DNA from: Acidobacteriota bacterium
GTDB lineage: Bacteria; Acidobacteriota; Terriglobia; Bryobacterales; Bryobacteraceae
Assembly (NCBI GenBank): GCA_018268715.1
Contig: JAFDVZ010000002.1
Coordinates: forward strand, 1,004,149-1,068,148
Length of the DNA: 64,000 nt
Direction of reading: 5' to 3'
A program made the translations under genes and the position numbers. Shown here piece by piece: positions 19,101-28,017 of this stretch. Below the pieces are notes generated by a model. The model searched no databases. It worked only from the letters and a program-made list of their open reading frames with translations, and was not told the origin of the DNA. Position 1 is the stretch's first letter. Every line of letters begins with the position of its first letter.

Positions 19101-19340
19101 TTCGTTCTCTACAAAGAGGGCGCGATACGTTCTCGCTTTGGGTCCCCCGGCCTTGAACGGCATGACGAAGGTGGTGAACGGGTACTGCCCGCTCACGGTG
19201 GAGGCGCCGAACAGCGGCGGCTCCGTCTCTCTCGCGCTGTGCTCGTAAGTCGGTATGGAGATGGTTCCTTCCGACGTCCGAACGGGCTCAGCCGCGTACA
19301 ATGCAACCGCGAGCGCCAGGCCCGCCAATAACTTCCTCAT
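16116..19340 (-). CDS. DUF5107 domain protein with C-terminal TPR array, secreted
   Basis: 1074 residues. After a signal peptide (1-17), residues ~20-330 match the pattern of DUF5107, a mutarotase-like beta-sandwich domain: EFGGRVFSVYDKL, ELTGPHDMHM, the FDHDYGVFRYGDR region and a Trp-rich stretch GHYEWVAPHKTERWTEWW. Residues ~445-1060 are about fifteen tetratricopeptide units with the usual W/Y-L-G-A-Y-A-P spacing. DUF5107 is linked to carbohydrate processing in Acidobacteriota and Bacteroidota, but I do not know a proven reaction. Its start overlaps the preceding gene by four bases (ATGA). The TPR part probably docks partner proteins, so a periplasmic glycan-handling scaffold is a plausible role. 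Confidence 0.8.
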   Translation of the reverse strand: MRKLLAGLALAVALYAAEPVRTSEGTISIPTYEHSARETEPPLFGASTVSGQYPFTTFVMPFKAGGPKARTYRALFVENEYLKLTYIPEFGGRVFSVYDKLRRREMLYRNDVIKPAPYNPRSSWPQSGLELTGPHDMHMLTLYGEPFWANQMVRNTDGSVTLALGEIDPVYGMKVNLTATLHPGLAALEIGVSCYNARDVRMPQMLWINTAVPATPKTRFIYPMTRTVGHTTADIADWPVYNGVDLSWDRNNQHMLGVFGIDIYDNFQGAYQFDHDYGVFRYGDRRIVQGMKMWTFGYGEGAKNHERGYTDNAGPYVELQSGRYVWDGHYEWVAPHKTERWTEWWIPVAGTNGLTTMTRDLALNIESGRAILMATRTIPSARLAISFGSVRLQRTVDLQAGVPFTSELPAEAAKGVSVTVTGKDGLVLLSYRTPEGNPGRKEYTPFTRPLEKPAKPTSEMTVEELAVAAEFKFKELDPGGARKLLENALRVDPGYSRAHLLLGIDDLRAGRPKDAIPRFEKVLDRDPYSADAYYHLAVAQFAAGREEEGERNLYFIGRDSAHFADREYHLGRLTMLRHQYREAAAHFESALGANSGDLLARHGLAIALRELGDRPSALRAIEAWEAVDPTSRPARAERWLLGGDAAAQGSLVRLLGGQSQEAMAATIAYRNFGRWNDAVRILKLTQANNADPYGTPPEFWYTLAFCERQAGAPDGGAGSRAKAREAAAHIDRFPYREESFAPLDQALEVDPNDAVARYARGCLRYFHNRPAEAIADWERALALAPDNFSVRRALGLAYAEQGRPVEQAAAQLERAVELKPSHVRTRDDLSRLYARAGFFDKQRTVIEKALAASPGDDDLTEAVLTVDLIQGEYDKAGAIIRDHRFAPRHRSYGLRDKYRLMQYGLAGVAFRRGDNAEALRLIESSTKPPESLGVDDFAGQTTPRQDYYRGVVLDAMGRRDEARRAFESAVSGVERLSGDRDSWSAENYFAVRAFERLGQSDRAGALKKRFESFALSELDARNAGYRARARYLLALVRAGDGRKSETVELLKRALEAEPDFLPAWLEQRGDTPAR

Positions 19341-19888
19341 TTCACGTTCTCCCGCGGATCCGGCTTCGTCTGGCTGACCACCTCCACCAATCCGACAATA
19401 TCTCCCAGGCTGTCGTAAACCGGCGCGAGCACGGAGATCATCCCCGGCTTCTTCCGTACGGTCATGCGTTGACCGTTCGTGAGCACCGCCTTCATCTCGG
19501 GGGGCATTTCCTGATTCAACGCGCCCCAGGGCCAGAACTGGCTCATCTCATGCACGTTCCGGATCACCACTTGTATCCGTCCCGGATCGCTGGCGAGCGG
19601 CATCCACAGGTTCACGTCGCAAGCCGAATCGCACAGCTTCGCCAACCGCATCAGCGTCTTCTTTGTGCGAATGAACGCCTCGTCGTCGACGTCGTAGTTG
19701 TCGGCGTTGCGCCACGGATCGCGCGGATCTTTCATGGTGGCGAAGCTCTTTGAGCGAGCCGTCTCAATGCGCAGGCACACGTCGCCATCCACCATTACCG
19801 ACGCTGTTCGCGCCGTCTGTTCCAGCGGCCCAGGGCCTTGCGCCGCGGCGAGCCACGAAGTTAACGCGAGAATCCAACGCGCGGACAT
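19337..19888 (-). CDS. Small secreted protein of unknown function, Cache-like C-terminus
   Basis: 183 residues with an N-terminal signal peptide ending around AAAQG. The segment GMISVLAPVYDSLGDIVGLVEVV resembles the last strands of a Cache/PAS-like extracytoplasmic sensor fold, but this rests on pattern only. Two Cys (LCDSACD) could form a disulfide, and one more lies in GDVCLR. There is no transmembrane segment and no kinase or receptor domain, so it is not a complete chemoreceptor. The gene overlaps its upstream neighbour by one base and its downstream neighbour by four, placing it firmly between DUF4091 and DUF5107-TPR proteins. Ligand binding in the periplasm is one possibility. Confidence 0.6.
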   Translation of the reverse strand: MSARWILALTSWLAAAQGPGPLEQTARTASVMVDGDVCLRIETARSKSFATMKDPRDPWRNADNYDVDDEAFIRTKKTLMRLAKLCDSACDVNLWMPLASDPGRIQVVIRNVHEMSQFWPWGALNQEMPPEMKAVLTNGQRMTVRKKPGMISVLAPVYDSLGDIVGLVEVVSQTKPDPRENVK

Positions 19889-21660
19889 CAGTGTGCCTCC
19901 CCCGCCAGACGCATTGCGTACTCGCGCACCCGCTTCCAGGCATCGGCATCAATGTTGGCGAACTTCGGTGAGCGGACCTCGGCGTCGTCGATGGTCGCAT
20001 TCGACCAGTCGTCCGGATCCGTGTCGGCGATCGCGGGACGCGCCGTCCACCACTCATCCGGAATCGTGCCATTGAACCGGCGCGCCGCCTCTTCGCGGGA
20101 TCCGAGCGCCTTTAAGACCGCGAGGTCCTGTAGCGCGTTCCGCTCGGCTTTCAGACGAATGGAGGCCAGCGGGCCACGTACGCCGAAGCGGTCGCCCGGA
20201 TATACCAGCGTCTCGCCGCCGCCATTCGATTGGAACCACGGGTCCGGCCCGGGATCCACCGTTTGCCAGCGCACGAACCCGTCGACGCCCATCTGCCAGG
20301 TTCGCAGCGGATCGGTGGCCATGTGCGACAGCGGTTCGCTGACAGGCGGCGTCCCGCCATAGATCCAGACGATGTCGCCGCGCTGCTTCAGAGCGGGCAG
20401 AGCCTCGCGATACCAGGAGAACATTCCGCCGCCACACACCCAAAAATTCACTACGCCGGCCAGTTCGCGGAACTGGCGCTCCATGGTCCAACTGACGTCG
20501 GCGCGGAACACGAACTTCACCGGCGATCCGGCGGGCACGGCCGCGCGCATCAAGCGGGCGTATTCCTTCATGTAGGCGTAATCGCGGGCAAAGCGCGCCT
20601 CGTCGCCGTCCCACGGGAATCCCTTGTATCGCTTCTTGTGATTGAAAAACAATTCGAGCCGCGTTTGTGTCCAGCCCTTCTCCCGGAAATGGCCCTCCAT
20701 GGCGGACATCACGTTCACGAACTCGCGCTCGTACCCCGCCTCGCCCCACCACAGGAACGACGCCGGCCATTCCGGATTCACCGGTAGGTACGCGAACGGG
20801 ACGGGGCGCGGTCCCCGACGGGTTCGCGCGAACGCCGACCCGTCAAACAGCGGACCATAATGGCGGTCGTAGGCAGTCCAGTCGGCGATGCGCCTCGTTT
20901 TTCCGCTGCCCTCAAGGCGCGGCGCGAACTCCGGTCCTACCTTGCCGCCGTGGCCATAGCCGAGTTGATGGAACACTCCCCGATGTTCATAAAACAGCCG
21001 GTGATAAGCGTGAATCAACTCGTAGAACTGTTCCGAATCGTAGAATCCCGGCGCCAACGCGAGCTTCGGATACTGCGAGGAAAACCATGAGGTCCCATAG
21101 GAGTTGTGATCGATCGCCACCGCATCGTCGGCCGGGATAGCGCCGGGCAACACCCGAACGCGCAGAGGCATCGACGATTCCGTTCCGTCGCCATTCAGCC
21201 GGACCGTGACAGCGTACGCGCCGGGCCGCGCCCGTTCCGGAATCCACACGTCGATCCAGAACGCTTGCGCCGTCTGGCCGGCCACTCGATTGTCGGGATC
21301 GGGCAGCGTCCCCGAGTACGGGGTACGCACCGGAATCAAGGCGTCTGGATAGTGCCGTTTCGCCGCCGGGACCCAGTGGAGCCACTCGCGGTAGACATCG
21401 GTTTCAAGACCGCTGGCGACGGGAAAGGCGTCCACCGACAGCCGGTACCCGCCGGGCCGCGCGAGCTTTACGGCGACCTGGCACGACACGTATCCGCCGC
21501 GCGCTCCTTCGAGTTCGATCGACCGCGACGGCGGAGAGGCGCCGGCTTCGATGACCATGCCTGACGCGTCGAAACGCATCGAATCGGCGAGCGCGGTCAA
21601 CTCGCCCGCGGCGGCGATCGTCCATAGGCCGCAGAGCGCGGCGCATAACGAGAGCTTCAC
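19888..21660 (-). CDS. DUF4091/GH123-like glycoside hydrolase, secreted
   Basis: 590 residues with a signal peptide (1-18). The N-terminal ~200 residues form two beta domains (QVAVKL; QAFWIDVWIPERARPGAYAVTVRL), as in GH123-like proteins. The C-terminal part is a TIM-barrel-like DUF4091 domain (YLPVNPEWPASF, FWVCGGGMFSWYR, WIYGGTPPVSEP, WQTVDPGPDPW). GH123 enzymes act on N-acetyl-beta-galactosaminides by substrate assistance, but DUF4091 proteins are broader, so the substrate is open. It is the first gene of a three-gene overlapping unit with the Cache-like and DUF5107-TPR proteins. No clear promoter was found in the 104 bases upstream. Confidence 0.78.
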   Translation of the reverse strand: MKLSLCAALCGLWTIAAAGELTALADSMRFDASGMVIEAGASPPSRSIELEGARGGYVSCQVAVKLARPGGYRLSVDAFPVASGLETDVYREWLHWVPAAKRHYPDALIPVRTPYSGTLPDPDNRVAGQTAQAFWIDVWIPERARPGAYAVTVRLNGDGTESSMPLRVRVLPGAIPADDAVAIDHNSYGTSWFSSQYPKLALAPGFYDSEQFYELIHAYHRLFYEHRGVFHQLGYGHGGKVGPEFAPRLEGSGKTRRIADWTAYDRHYGPLFDGSAFARTRRGPRPVPFAYLPVNPEWPASFLWWGEAGYEREFVNVMSAMEGHFREKGWTQTRLELFFNHKKRYKGFPWDGDEARFARDYAYMKEYARLMRAAVPAGSPVKFVFRADVSWTMERQFRELAGVVNFWVCGGGMFSWYREALPALKQRGDIVWIYGGTPPVSEPLSHMATDPLRTWQMGVDGFVRWQTVDPGPDPWFQSNGGGETLVYPGDRFGVRGPLASIRLKAERNALQDLAVLKALGSREEAARRFNGTIPDEWWTARPAIADTDPDDWSNATIDDAEVRSPKFANIDADAWKRVREYAMRLAGEAH

Positions 21661-21764
21661 GCAGCCGAATATAGCTCAACGGCGCGAAGGCAGGTTTGTT
21701 AAGTGCCGCCCGGTCGCCTACGAGGGATATCGCGCCAGGGGTCCGCTTGATGTAGTGTGGACAT

Positions 21765-22049
21765 GTGGACGAACGCAATTTCTACCGCGAGAGCCAGACC
21801 ACCAAACCGGTGACCCTGAATTGTCCGTTCTGCAAGACCGCCGATACGTATGATCTGCGTTGGCTGGTGCGGAAGAAGATCGATCGCCTGCCGCCGCACG
21901 CCGACGAACGCGCCCGGGCCATATTCAAGAAGGCGCAAAGCTACATGGTGCTGATGGACGACAAGGTGGCGTGCAAGAACATGCGCTGCCGCAAACGTTT
22001 TGACGTCTCCGGCATCCGCACGACGGCGTTTCTGGTGGAAGGCGCATGA
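21765..22049 (+). CDS. Small zinc-ribbon protein
   Basis: 94 residues, cytoplasmic, with a GTG start at 21765. Two Cys pairs, CPFC near residue 20 and CKNMRC near residue 70, frame a basic helix and would bind one zinc ion. I do not recognise a named family. The stop overlaps the start of the thioesterase gene by four bases (ATGA), so the two are co-translated. It may bind nucleic acid or protein; there is no evidence for either. Confidence 0.65.
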   Translation: MDERNFYRESQTTKPVTLNCPFCKTADTYDLRWLVRKKIDRLPPHADERARAIFKKAQSYMVLMDDKVACKNMRCRKRFDVSGIRTTAFLVEGA

Positions 22050-22450
22050 GCGAGGCAGGGGAAGCCTATGAGCTTCCCATAGTGGTGGAGGCGTCGGATA
22101 TCGACGAACTCGGCCATGTGAACAACGTCGTCTACGTGCGATGGGTGCAGGATGCCGCCGTGGCGCACTGGCGGGCCGAGGCGCCCCAGCAGGATCAGGA
22201 GCAACTGGTCTGGATCGTGTTGCGCCATGAGATCGACTACCGATTGCCAGCGGTGTTGGGCGATTCGGTCGTCGCACGCACCTGGGTCGGTTCAGCCAGT
22301 CGCGTGCGGTTCGAACGGCTTACCGAACTGCTACGGGCCTCGGACCGGAAGTTGCTGGCCGGCGCGCGAACGGTTTGGTGTCCGCTCGACCGCGAAACCG
22401 GCCGACCCGCAGCCGTCAGCGCCGAGGTCCGTGCTCGCTTTTCCCGCTGA
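22046..22450 (+). CDS. Acyl-CoA thioesterase, hotdog fold (4HBT type)
   Basis: 134 residues, the usual length for a single hotdog domain. The diagnostic motif DIDELGHVNNVVYVRW lies near the N-terminus; its Asp and the HVNN turn are typical of the 4-hydroxybenzoyl-CoA/YbgC-like thioesterases that hydrolyse acyl-CoA esters in the cytoplasm. Substrate length cannot be read from the sequence. It overlaps the zinc-ribbon gene by four bases. The 79 bases after it contain no obvious terminator before the GH5 gene. Confidence 0.87.
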   Translation: MSEAGEAYELPIVVEASDIDELGHVNNVVYVRWVQDAAVAHWRAEAPQQDQEQLVWIVLRHEIDYRLPAVLGDSVVARTWVGSASRVRFERLTELLRASDRKLLAGARTVWCPLDRETGRPAAVSAEVRARFSR

Positions 22451-22529
22451 GCCGAGGCCGGATCGCGGGGGGAGTCGTCCCTGATAATCTGGTGACGACA
22501 AGCACACCCTAATCTCCGGTGCACCGCAA

Positions 22530-23621
22530 ATGAAATACACTCTTCCGGCCGTGGCTGCGTTAGCCCTTTCGACGGCGCTGTTGGCTCAAGCGCCCGCCCG
22601 TAATCACTCCTGGTGGCGCGATCCCGCCCCTGGCGCTGGTCGCCCGTTCACAACCGGCGCCAAGACCCTGCCGCTGATATCGGTGAAAGGCGCCCGCTTC
22701 GTCGATCCCGACGGAAAGCCGGTTCTGTTCCGCGGCGTCTCCATCTCCGATCCCGACAAGCTCGTGATGCAAGGGCATTGGAACAAGGAACACTTCGCCA
22801 AGGCCAGGGAACTCGGCACGACGGTGCTGCGAATTCCCGTGCACCCGGTGGCGTGGCGCGAAGTGGGCGGCATCCAGTACGTCAAACTCCTCGACCAGGC
22901 GGTGGAATGGTGCACCGACCTTGGCATGTACGTGATAATCGACTGGCATTCGATCGGAAATCTCACTACCGGCGTCTATCAGGATCCCATGTACGACACC
23001 ACCCGCGAAGAGACATTCGCCTTCTGGCGCGCGATGTCGCGACACTACAACGGCCACAACACCGTCGCCTTCTTCGAACTGTTTAATGAGCCCGCCGCGT
23101 TCGGCCGGGTATCGTGGGAAGACTGGAAGCGGACGGTGGAGGACGAGATCGCCATCATTCGCGCCAATAACCGGCAGGCGATCCCCCTGGTGGCCGGCTT
23201 CGACTGGGCCTACGACCTGACTCCGCTGCGTCTGAATCCCATCGCCGCCGAAGGCATCGGCTACACCACTCATCCGTACATGTTCAAACGCCAGGAGCCC
23301 TGGGAGCCCAGGTGGGAGGAGGATTTTGGCTTTGCGGCCGCGAAATACCCCATGATCGCCACTGAGTTCGGCGGATTCGCAGCGCCCGCCGGAAGCGCCT
23401 CGACCGCGCCCGCTCCGGCGGCCGGGCGCAGCATGCCGCGCCTGATGGCGAACCCAAACTACGGTCCGGCGATCATCAAGTATCTCGAAGGCAAGGGCAT
23501 CAGTTGGGTGACGTGGTGCTTCGATCCGGAATGGGGTCCGTCGCTGCTCGCCGACTGGAGTTATAAGCTAAGTCCTTCAGGAGAATTCACGCGCGCGGCG
23601 ATGAAAGGAGAGTTGAAATAG
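22530..23621 (+). CDS. GH5 family glycoside hydrolase (endoglucanase/mannanase-like), secreted
   Basis: 363 residues with a signal peptide (1-20, ending ALLAQA). A GH5 TIM barrel follows: GKPVLFRGVSISD near the start, WHSIG on the fourth-strand region, the acid/base Glu187 in FELFNEP and the nucleophile Glu279 in IATEFGGF. An Ala/Pro-rich loop occurs shortly after the nucleophile. GH5 covers cellulases, mannanases and related beta-glucan hydrolases. The GH26 gene only three bases downstream makes beta-mannan a sensible guess for the pair. Confidence 0.88.
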   Translation: MKYTLPAVAALALSTALLAQAPARNHSWWRDPAPGAGRPFTTGAKTLPLISVKGARFVDPDGKPVLFRGVSISDPDKLVMQGHWNKEHFAKARELGTTVLRIPVHPVAWREVGGIQYVKLLDQAVEWCTDLGMYVIIDWHSIGNLTTGVYQDPMYDTTREETFAFWRAMSRHYNGHNTVAFFELFNEPAAFGRVSWEDWKRTVEDEIAIIRANNRQAIPLVAGFDWAYDLTPLRLNPIAAEGIGYTTHPYMFKRQEPWEPRWEEDFGFAAAKYPMIATEFGGFAAPAGSASTAPAPAAGRSMPRLMANPNYGPAIIKYLEGKGISWVTWCFDPEWGPSLLADWSYKLSPSGEFTRAAMKGELK

Positions 23622-23624
23622 ACT

Positions 23625-24731
23625 ATGTCCCGGTCAGCCATTCCGCTCATCGCGTTGGCCGTCGCCTCGGCGGTGGTTGCGCAGACCCCGCCTCCGGCCG
23701 CTCTGGAAACGCAGCAGATCCGTCCGCCGTCTCCGCCCCCGTACGCCTGCGACCCCGTCAACGCGAACGCCAGCGCTGAAGCCCGGGCGTTGCTCAAGAA
23801 CCTGTGTGCTATCTCGGGTAAGTCGATCCTGTCCGGGCAGCATAACTTCCCCGCCCATCTCTCGCAACACAGCGAAAAATTGGCGCAAGCGGCCGGGAAA
23901 TATCCGGCCGTCTGGGGATCCGATTTCGGCTTCACCGGCGGCGACGACAAAGACTCCGTGGCCCACCGTCAGGAAATGATAGATGAGGCTAAGAAGCAGG
24001 CCGCGCAAGGGTCGATCATCACGCTGTGTTGGCACATGCTCCGCCCCACGGAGGATGAGCCTGGCTCTCCGATGACGGCCTGGCGGGGCAGCGTGCAGGC
24101 TCGTCTCACCGATGAACAGTGGGCCGAACTGATAACGCCCGACACGCCCCTGCACAAGCGCTGGGAGCAGTACATGGACACGGCCGCCGGCTATCTGAAG
24201 CAGTTGCGCGACGCGCACGTTCCGGTCCTGTTCCGGCCCATGCATGAAAACAACGGGTCGTTCTTCTGGTGGGGTGGACGTCCCGGCATGGGAGGCACGG
24301 CCGAGTTATTCCGGCAAGTGTACGCCCGCATGGTGTACGTCCATCATCTCGACAACCTGCTGTGGGTCTGGAACCAGAACGGCCCCGCGCCGACCGGCGA
24401 GTTCATTAACTTCTTCCCGGGTCAGAAATACGTCGACATCGTGAGTTACGACAATTACCGTCCGCTCGCGGATCGGTTCTACTATGAGTTAATGGACCTG
24501 GCCGAAGGCAAGCCGGTCGCGTTGGGCGAAATCGGACAGCCGTTCGCTCCCGAACTGCTGAACACGCAGACTCGATGGGTCTATTTCATGGGCTGGTCCG
24601 ACATTTTCGAACGTAGCGGGGATTGCCGCCCGAACGAGGCCGCCGAGCAATGTCAGGGCCGGCAAGCCCGTCTGAAAGCGTTGTTCGCCGACCCGCGAGT
24701 CCTCGGCCGCGGCGAATTTCCGCCGAAATAG
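23625..24731 (+). CDS. GH26 family beta-mannanase-like enzyme, secreted
   Basis: 368 residues with a signal peptide (1-19) and a short Pro-rich linker. The GH26 barrel shows ILSGQHN near residue 70, the acid/base Glu208 in RPMHENNGSFFWWG and the nucleophile Glu302 in VALGEIGQ. These match family 26, mainly endo-beta-1,4-mannanases. It begins three bases after the GH5 stop, so the two are co-transcribed and probably act together on mannan outside the cytoplasm. Its stop abuts the stop of the convergent carboxylase gene with no spacer. Confidence 0.92.
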   Translation: MSRSAIPLIALAVASAVVAQTPPPAALETQQIRPPSPPPYACDPVNANASAEARALLKNLCAISGKSILSGQHNFPAHLSQHSEKLAQAAGKYPAVWGSDFGFTGGDDKDSVAHRQEMIDEAKKQAAQGSIITLCWHMLRPTEDEPGSPMTAWRGSVQARLTDEQWAELITPDTPLHKRWEQYMDTAAGYLKQLRDAHVPVLFRPMHENNGSFFWWGGRPGMGGTAELFRQVYARMVYVHHLDNLLWVWNQNGPAPTGEFINFFPGQKYVDIVSYDNYRPLADRFYYELMDLAEGKPVALGEIGQPFAPELLNTQTRWVYFMGWSDIFERSGDCRPNEAAEQCQGRQARLKALFADPRVLGRGEFPPK

Positions 24732-26279
24732 CTACAGCGGAATATTGCCGTGCTTCTTGGGTGGATTCGTATCCACCTTCGTTTCCAGCATGCGTAACGC
24801 CCGAATCACGCGCGGCCGCGTCTCGTGCGGCTCGATGACGTCGTCGATATAGCCCTGCTCGGCCGCGACGAACGGACTGGCGAAGCGTTCACGGAACTCG
24901 GCGATCTTCTGCGCCCGCGCCGCCGTCGGATCGCTGGCCGCCGCGATCTCCCGCCGGTATACGACGTTCACCGCGCCTTCCGCGCCCATGACGGCGATTT
25001 CAGCGGTGGGATACGCCAGATTCACGTCGGCCCGAATATGTTTCGAGCCCATCACGCAATACGCCCCGCCATAGGCTTTGCGGGTAATAATGGTGATCTT
25101 CGGAACGGTCGCTTCAGCGTACGCGTACAGCAGTTTCGCGCCGTGACGAATGATGCCGCCAAACTCCTGATCGGTCCCTGGCAGGAAGCCCGGAACGTCC
25201 TCAAAGGTGACCAGCGGGATGTTAAACGCATCGCAGAACCGTACGAACCGGGCGCCCTTGGTGGATGAGTTGATGTCCAGGCATCCGGCCAGAAAAGCGG
25301 GCTGGTTTGCGACGATGCCGATCGTGCGTCCGTCCATGCGGGCAAAGCCCACCACCATGTTCTTCGCGTAGTGCTCCATCACTTCGAAGAACACCGCGTC
25401 GTCCACTACGCGAGTGATGATGTCCTTGATGTCGTAAGGTTGATTCGACTCCTCTGGCACGATCGAATCGAGCTTGGCGTCCTGCCGCTCCGTCGGATCC
25501 TGGGTGGGCTTGCGCGGCGGATCCTCGCGGTTGTTCTGCGGCAGATAGGTGAGCAGCTCTCGGATCGACCGCAGGCAGTCGGCGTCCTCCGGCGCCAGGA
25601 AGTGCGCCACCCCGCTCACCGTGTTATGCGTCAGCCCGCCGCCCAATCGTTCCTTCGTAACATCCTCATGCGTCACCGTCTTGATCACGTCCGGACCGGT
25701 GACGAACATGTGGCTGGTCTTATCCACCATGAAAATGAAGTCGGTCAGCGCGGGCGAGTACACGGCGCCCCCGGCGCAGGGGCCCATGATGGCGGAAATC
25801 TGCGGCACCACGCCGCTCGAAATAGTGTTGCGCAGGAAGATGTCGGCGTATCCCGCCAGCGACATCACTCCTTCCTGGATCCTCGCGCCGCCTGAATCGT
25901 TCAGTCCGATCACGGGCGCTCCGGTCTTTAACGCAAGGTCCATGATCTTGCAGATCTTGCGCGCGTTCATCTCAGACAGCGACCCGCCGAAGACCGTGAA
26001 ATCCTGCGCAAACACATACGCCGGACGTCCGTGAATCAACCCATAGCCCGTGACGAAGCCGTCGCCGTCCACCGTCTCCTTGTCCATGCCGAAGTCGCGG
26101 CAACGATGGCGGACAAGTTTGTCCACCTCCTCGAACGTTCCCTCGTCCAGCAGGAGTTCGATTCGCTCGCGCGCCGACAACTTGCCCTCGCGATGCTGTC
26201 GCTCCTTGCGCTCCGCTCCGCCGCCGGCCTCCGCGCTTGCATGGCGCCGCCGGACTTCGTCCAGCCTGTCTGTGGGCAT
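24732..26279 (-). CDS. pccB: Acyl-CoA carboxylase, carboxyltransferase (beta) subunit
   Basis: 515 residues from the ATG at 26279; an ATG at 26300 would add seven. Typical biotin-dependent carboxyltransferase: [14 protein letters not shown], the first acyl-CoA-binding region [33 protein letters not shown] and, in the second half, [29 protein letters not shown] with [16 protein letters not shown]. It transfers carboxyl from carboxybiotin to propionyl-CoA or a similar acyl-CoA; methylmalonyl-CoA decarboxylase alpha is a close alternative. No biotin carboxylase or carrier gene is nearby. It is head to head with the DNA methyltransferase with only about 25 bases between start codons. Confidence 0.9.
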   Translation of the reverse strand: MPTDRLDEVRRRHASAEAGGGAERKERQHREGKLSARERIELLLDEGTFEEVDKLVRHRCRDFGMDKETVDGDGFVTGYGLIHGRPAYVFAQDFTVFGGSLSEMNARKICKIMDLALKTGAPVIGLNDSGGARIQEGVMSLAGYADIFLRNTISSGVVPQISAIMGPCAGGAVYSPALTDFIFMVDKTSHMFVTGPDVIKTVTHEDVTKERLGGGLTHNTVSGVAHFLAPEDADCLRSIRELLTYLPQNNREDPPRKPTQDPTERQDAKLDSIVPEESNQPYDIKDIITRVVDDAVFFEVMEHYAKNMVVGFARMDGRTIGIVANQPAFLAGCLDINSSTKGARFVRFCDAFNIPLVTFEDVPGFLPGTDQEFGGIIRHGAKLLYAYAEATVPKITIITRKAYGGAYCVMGSKHIRADVNLAYPTAEIAVMGAEGAVNVVYRREIAAASDPTAARAQKIAEFRERFASPFVAAEQGYIDDVIEPHETRPRVIRALRMLETKVDTNPPKKHGNIPL

Positions 26280-26304
26280 ACGAACCACAGTATCATCCAA
26301 AAAG

Positions 26305-28017
26305 GTGGAGTTAGAACCCAGCCCGGATTTCTCACGCTGGCTTGAGGCTTACCGCCCGCTTTATGGGGACGCCGCGACGCCCGAGTTGTTCGCCGCTCAG
26401 CAGGGATTCGTGGCGATGCCCGGCGTTTCCGCAGAAGCCGACGCGGAGTTGTATCGCAAGACCATTGCGCGGCCCGCCCGCCATGCCCTCGGCGAATACT
26501 TCACGCCCGCCTGGCTCGCGGACTTCGTGCTCGATCGTCTGGACTACCGCGGCGACGGCGCCCTGCTCGACCCATCGGCCGGCCTGGGCGTGTTTGTCGA
26601 ACGGGCCATCGCTCGCGGAGGCTCCGACGTGGCCGGCTTCGAAGTGAATCCGCTAACCGCCCGCCGTGCTCACTCGCGTGGCCTTCCGGTCGAACTCCGC
26701 GACACGCTTCGCAATCCGGGAACACGCCGGTTCGCCTTCATCGCAGGCAATCCGCCATGGGTCAACTGGCGATACCTGAACGCCGCCTACCGGGACCGCA
26801 TCGCGCCTCTTTGGAGCGAATACGGCCTGCTTCCCCGATCGGGTCTGTCTGCGCGTTTGGGGGCCGGAATGGATGATGTCAGCATCCTGTTCACGTACCT
26901 TTGCGCCGACCGCCTGCTCGACCACGGCGGCCGTATGGGCCTGCTGTTGCCGCGGACTCTGTTCCAATCGGCGGGAGGCGGCCGCGGCTTTCGGCGCTTC
27001 GAACTTCCCGCCGGCCGCTTTCTCAGAGTATGCGCCGTGCACGAAGCGCCGGATCCGTCGCCGTTTCCCGGAGCGATGAACCAGACGGTGGCGGCGATTT
27101 TCGAAGTCAGCGGATCGCCGCCGGTCTATCCCGCCGCGTGGTTTCGCGGCGGCGAGCAATGGAACGCGCGGCCGGTCGGCCGGGATGTTCTCTCGCCTTG
27201 GATGGTGACGCGGGCGGGGTCGCAACTGGAGAGGCTCGGCGGCCCCGCCGCGTATCGCGCGCGCGTCGGCGCTCACACGGGCGGGGCGACCGGCGTCTTC
27301 TGGGTGGACGTGTTGGATCGACAACCCGGCGTCGCCGTCATCCGGAATCGCGGGGCAGCGGGGCGCTCGGAGTGGCCCACCGTTACGGCCGAAATCGAGC
27401 CCGACTTCATTCGGACGCTCGCCCGCGGCCGGGACACGTACCGCTGGACTGTTCAGCCCTCCGCTTCCATCCTGCTGCCGCACGGCGACGACGGCGCACC
27501 GGTTCCCACAGAGGAGATGCGCCTCCACTACCCGCGGACTTTCGCCTACTTCGAACAATTTCGCGACCGCATGTTCGATCGGCCGCACTATCGCGCGCAC
27601 TTCGCCCGAAGCAACGCGCCCTACTGGAGCATGTACAACGTTGGGGGTTACACCTTCGCCAAGTTCCGCGTGGTGTGGCGCGAGCAAAGCACGCGTTTTG
27701 AATCCGCCGTCATTGAGGACCCACGCGTCGTGGCCGATGCGAAGCTCGTGGTGGTGGCCTGCGAATCCTCCGATGAGGCCCACTATCTCGCGGGCATGCT
27801 GAATTCGGCGGCGGCCGGCGAATTCGTTCAGTCTTACTCATTACGTGTTCAGATGAGCACGCACGTGCTGCGACACCTGCGGGTTCCTCGCTTCGACCCC
27901 GCGGATGCGCTCTGCCTTGAGTTGGCGGGCCTATCGCGGCGGGCGCACGCCGGCGTGAGCGTCGCCACGGAGATCGACCACACCGCCGAGGCTGTCTTCG
28001 ATCATGACGGCGCGTAG
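26305..28017 (+). CDS. Orphan N6-adenine DNA methyltransferase
   Basis: 570 residues from a GTG start at 26305 (VELEPSPDF). Frames upstream are antisense to the carboxylase gene. Residues ~60-200 form the SAM-dependent methyltransferase core: [13 protein letters not shown], motif I DPSAGLG (89-95) and motif IV NPPW (149-152), diagnostic of N6-adenine amino methylation. The C-terminal half is a long target-recognition-like region. The size suits the methyltransferase of a type II or BREX-like system, yet neighbours are a carboxylase and a K+ channel, and no endonuclease is encoded within several kilobases. It therefore looks solitary. The 3' end overlaps the convergent KirBac gene by 16 bases. 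Confidence 0.82.
   Translation: MELEPSPDFSRWLEAYRPLYGDAATPELFAAQQGFVAMPGVSAEADAELYRKTIARPARHALGEYFTPAWLADFVLDRLDYRGDGALLDPSAGLGVFVERAIARGGSDVAGFEVNPLTARRAHSRGLPVELRDTLRNPGTRRFAFIAGNPPWVNWRYLNAAYRDRIAPLWSEYGLLPRSGLSARLGAGMDDVSILFTYLCADRLLDHGGRMGLLLPRTLFQSAGGGRGFRRFELPAGRFLRVCAVHEAPDPSPFPGAMNQTVAAIFEVSGSPPVYPAAWFRGGEQWNARPVGRDVLSPWMVTRAGSQLERLGGPAAYRARVGAHTGGATGVFWVDVLDRQPGVAVIRNRGAAGRSEWPTVTAEIEPDFIRTLARGRDTYRWTVQPSASILLPHGDDGAPVPTEEMRLHYPRTFAYFEQFRDRMFDRPHYRAHFARSNAPYWSMYNVGGYTFAKFRVVWREQSTRFESAVIEDPRVVADAKLVVVACESSDEAHYLAGMLNSAAAGEFVQSYSLRVQMSTHVLRHLRVPRFDPADALCLELAGLSRRAHAGVSVATEIDHTAEAVFDHDGA

Noticed and set aside
26050..26304. 85-codon N-terminal extension of the DNA methyltransferase
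   Set aside because: Ser/Arg/Pro-rich, fully antisense to the start of the carboxylase gene; the GTG at 26305 is a better start.
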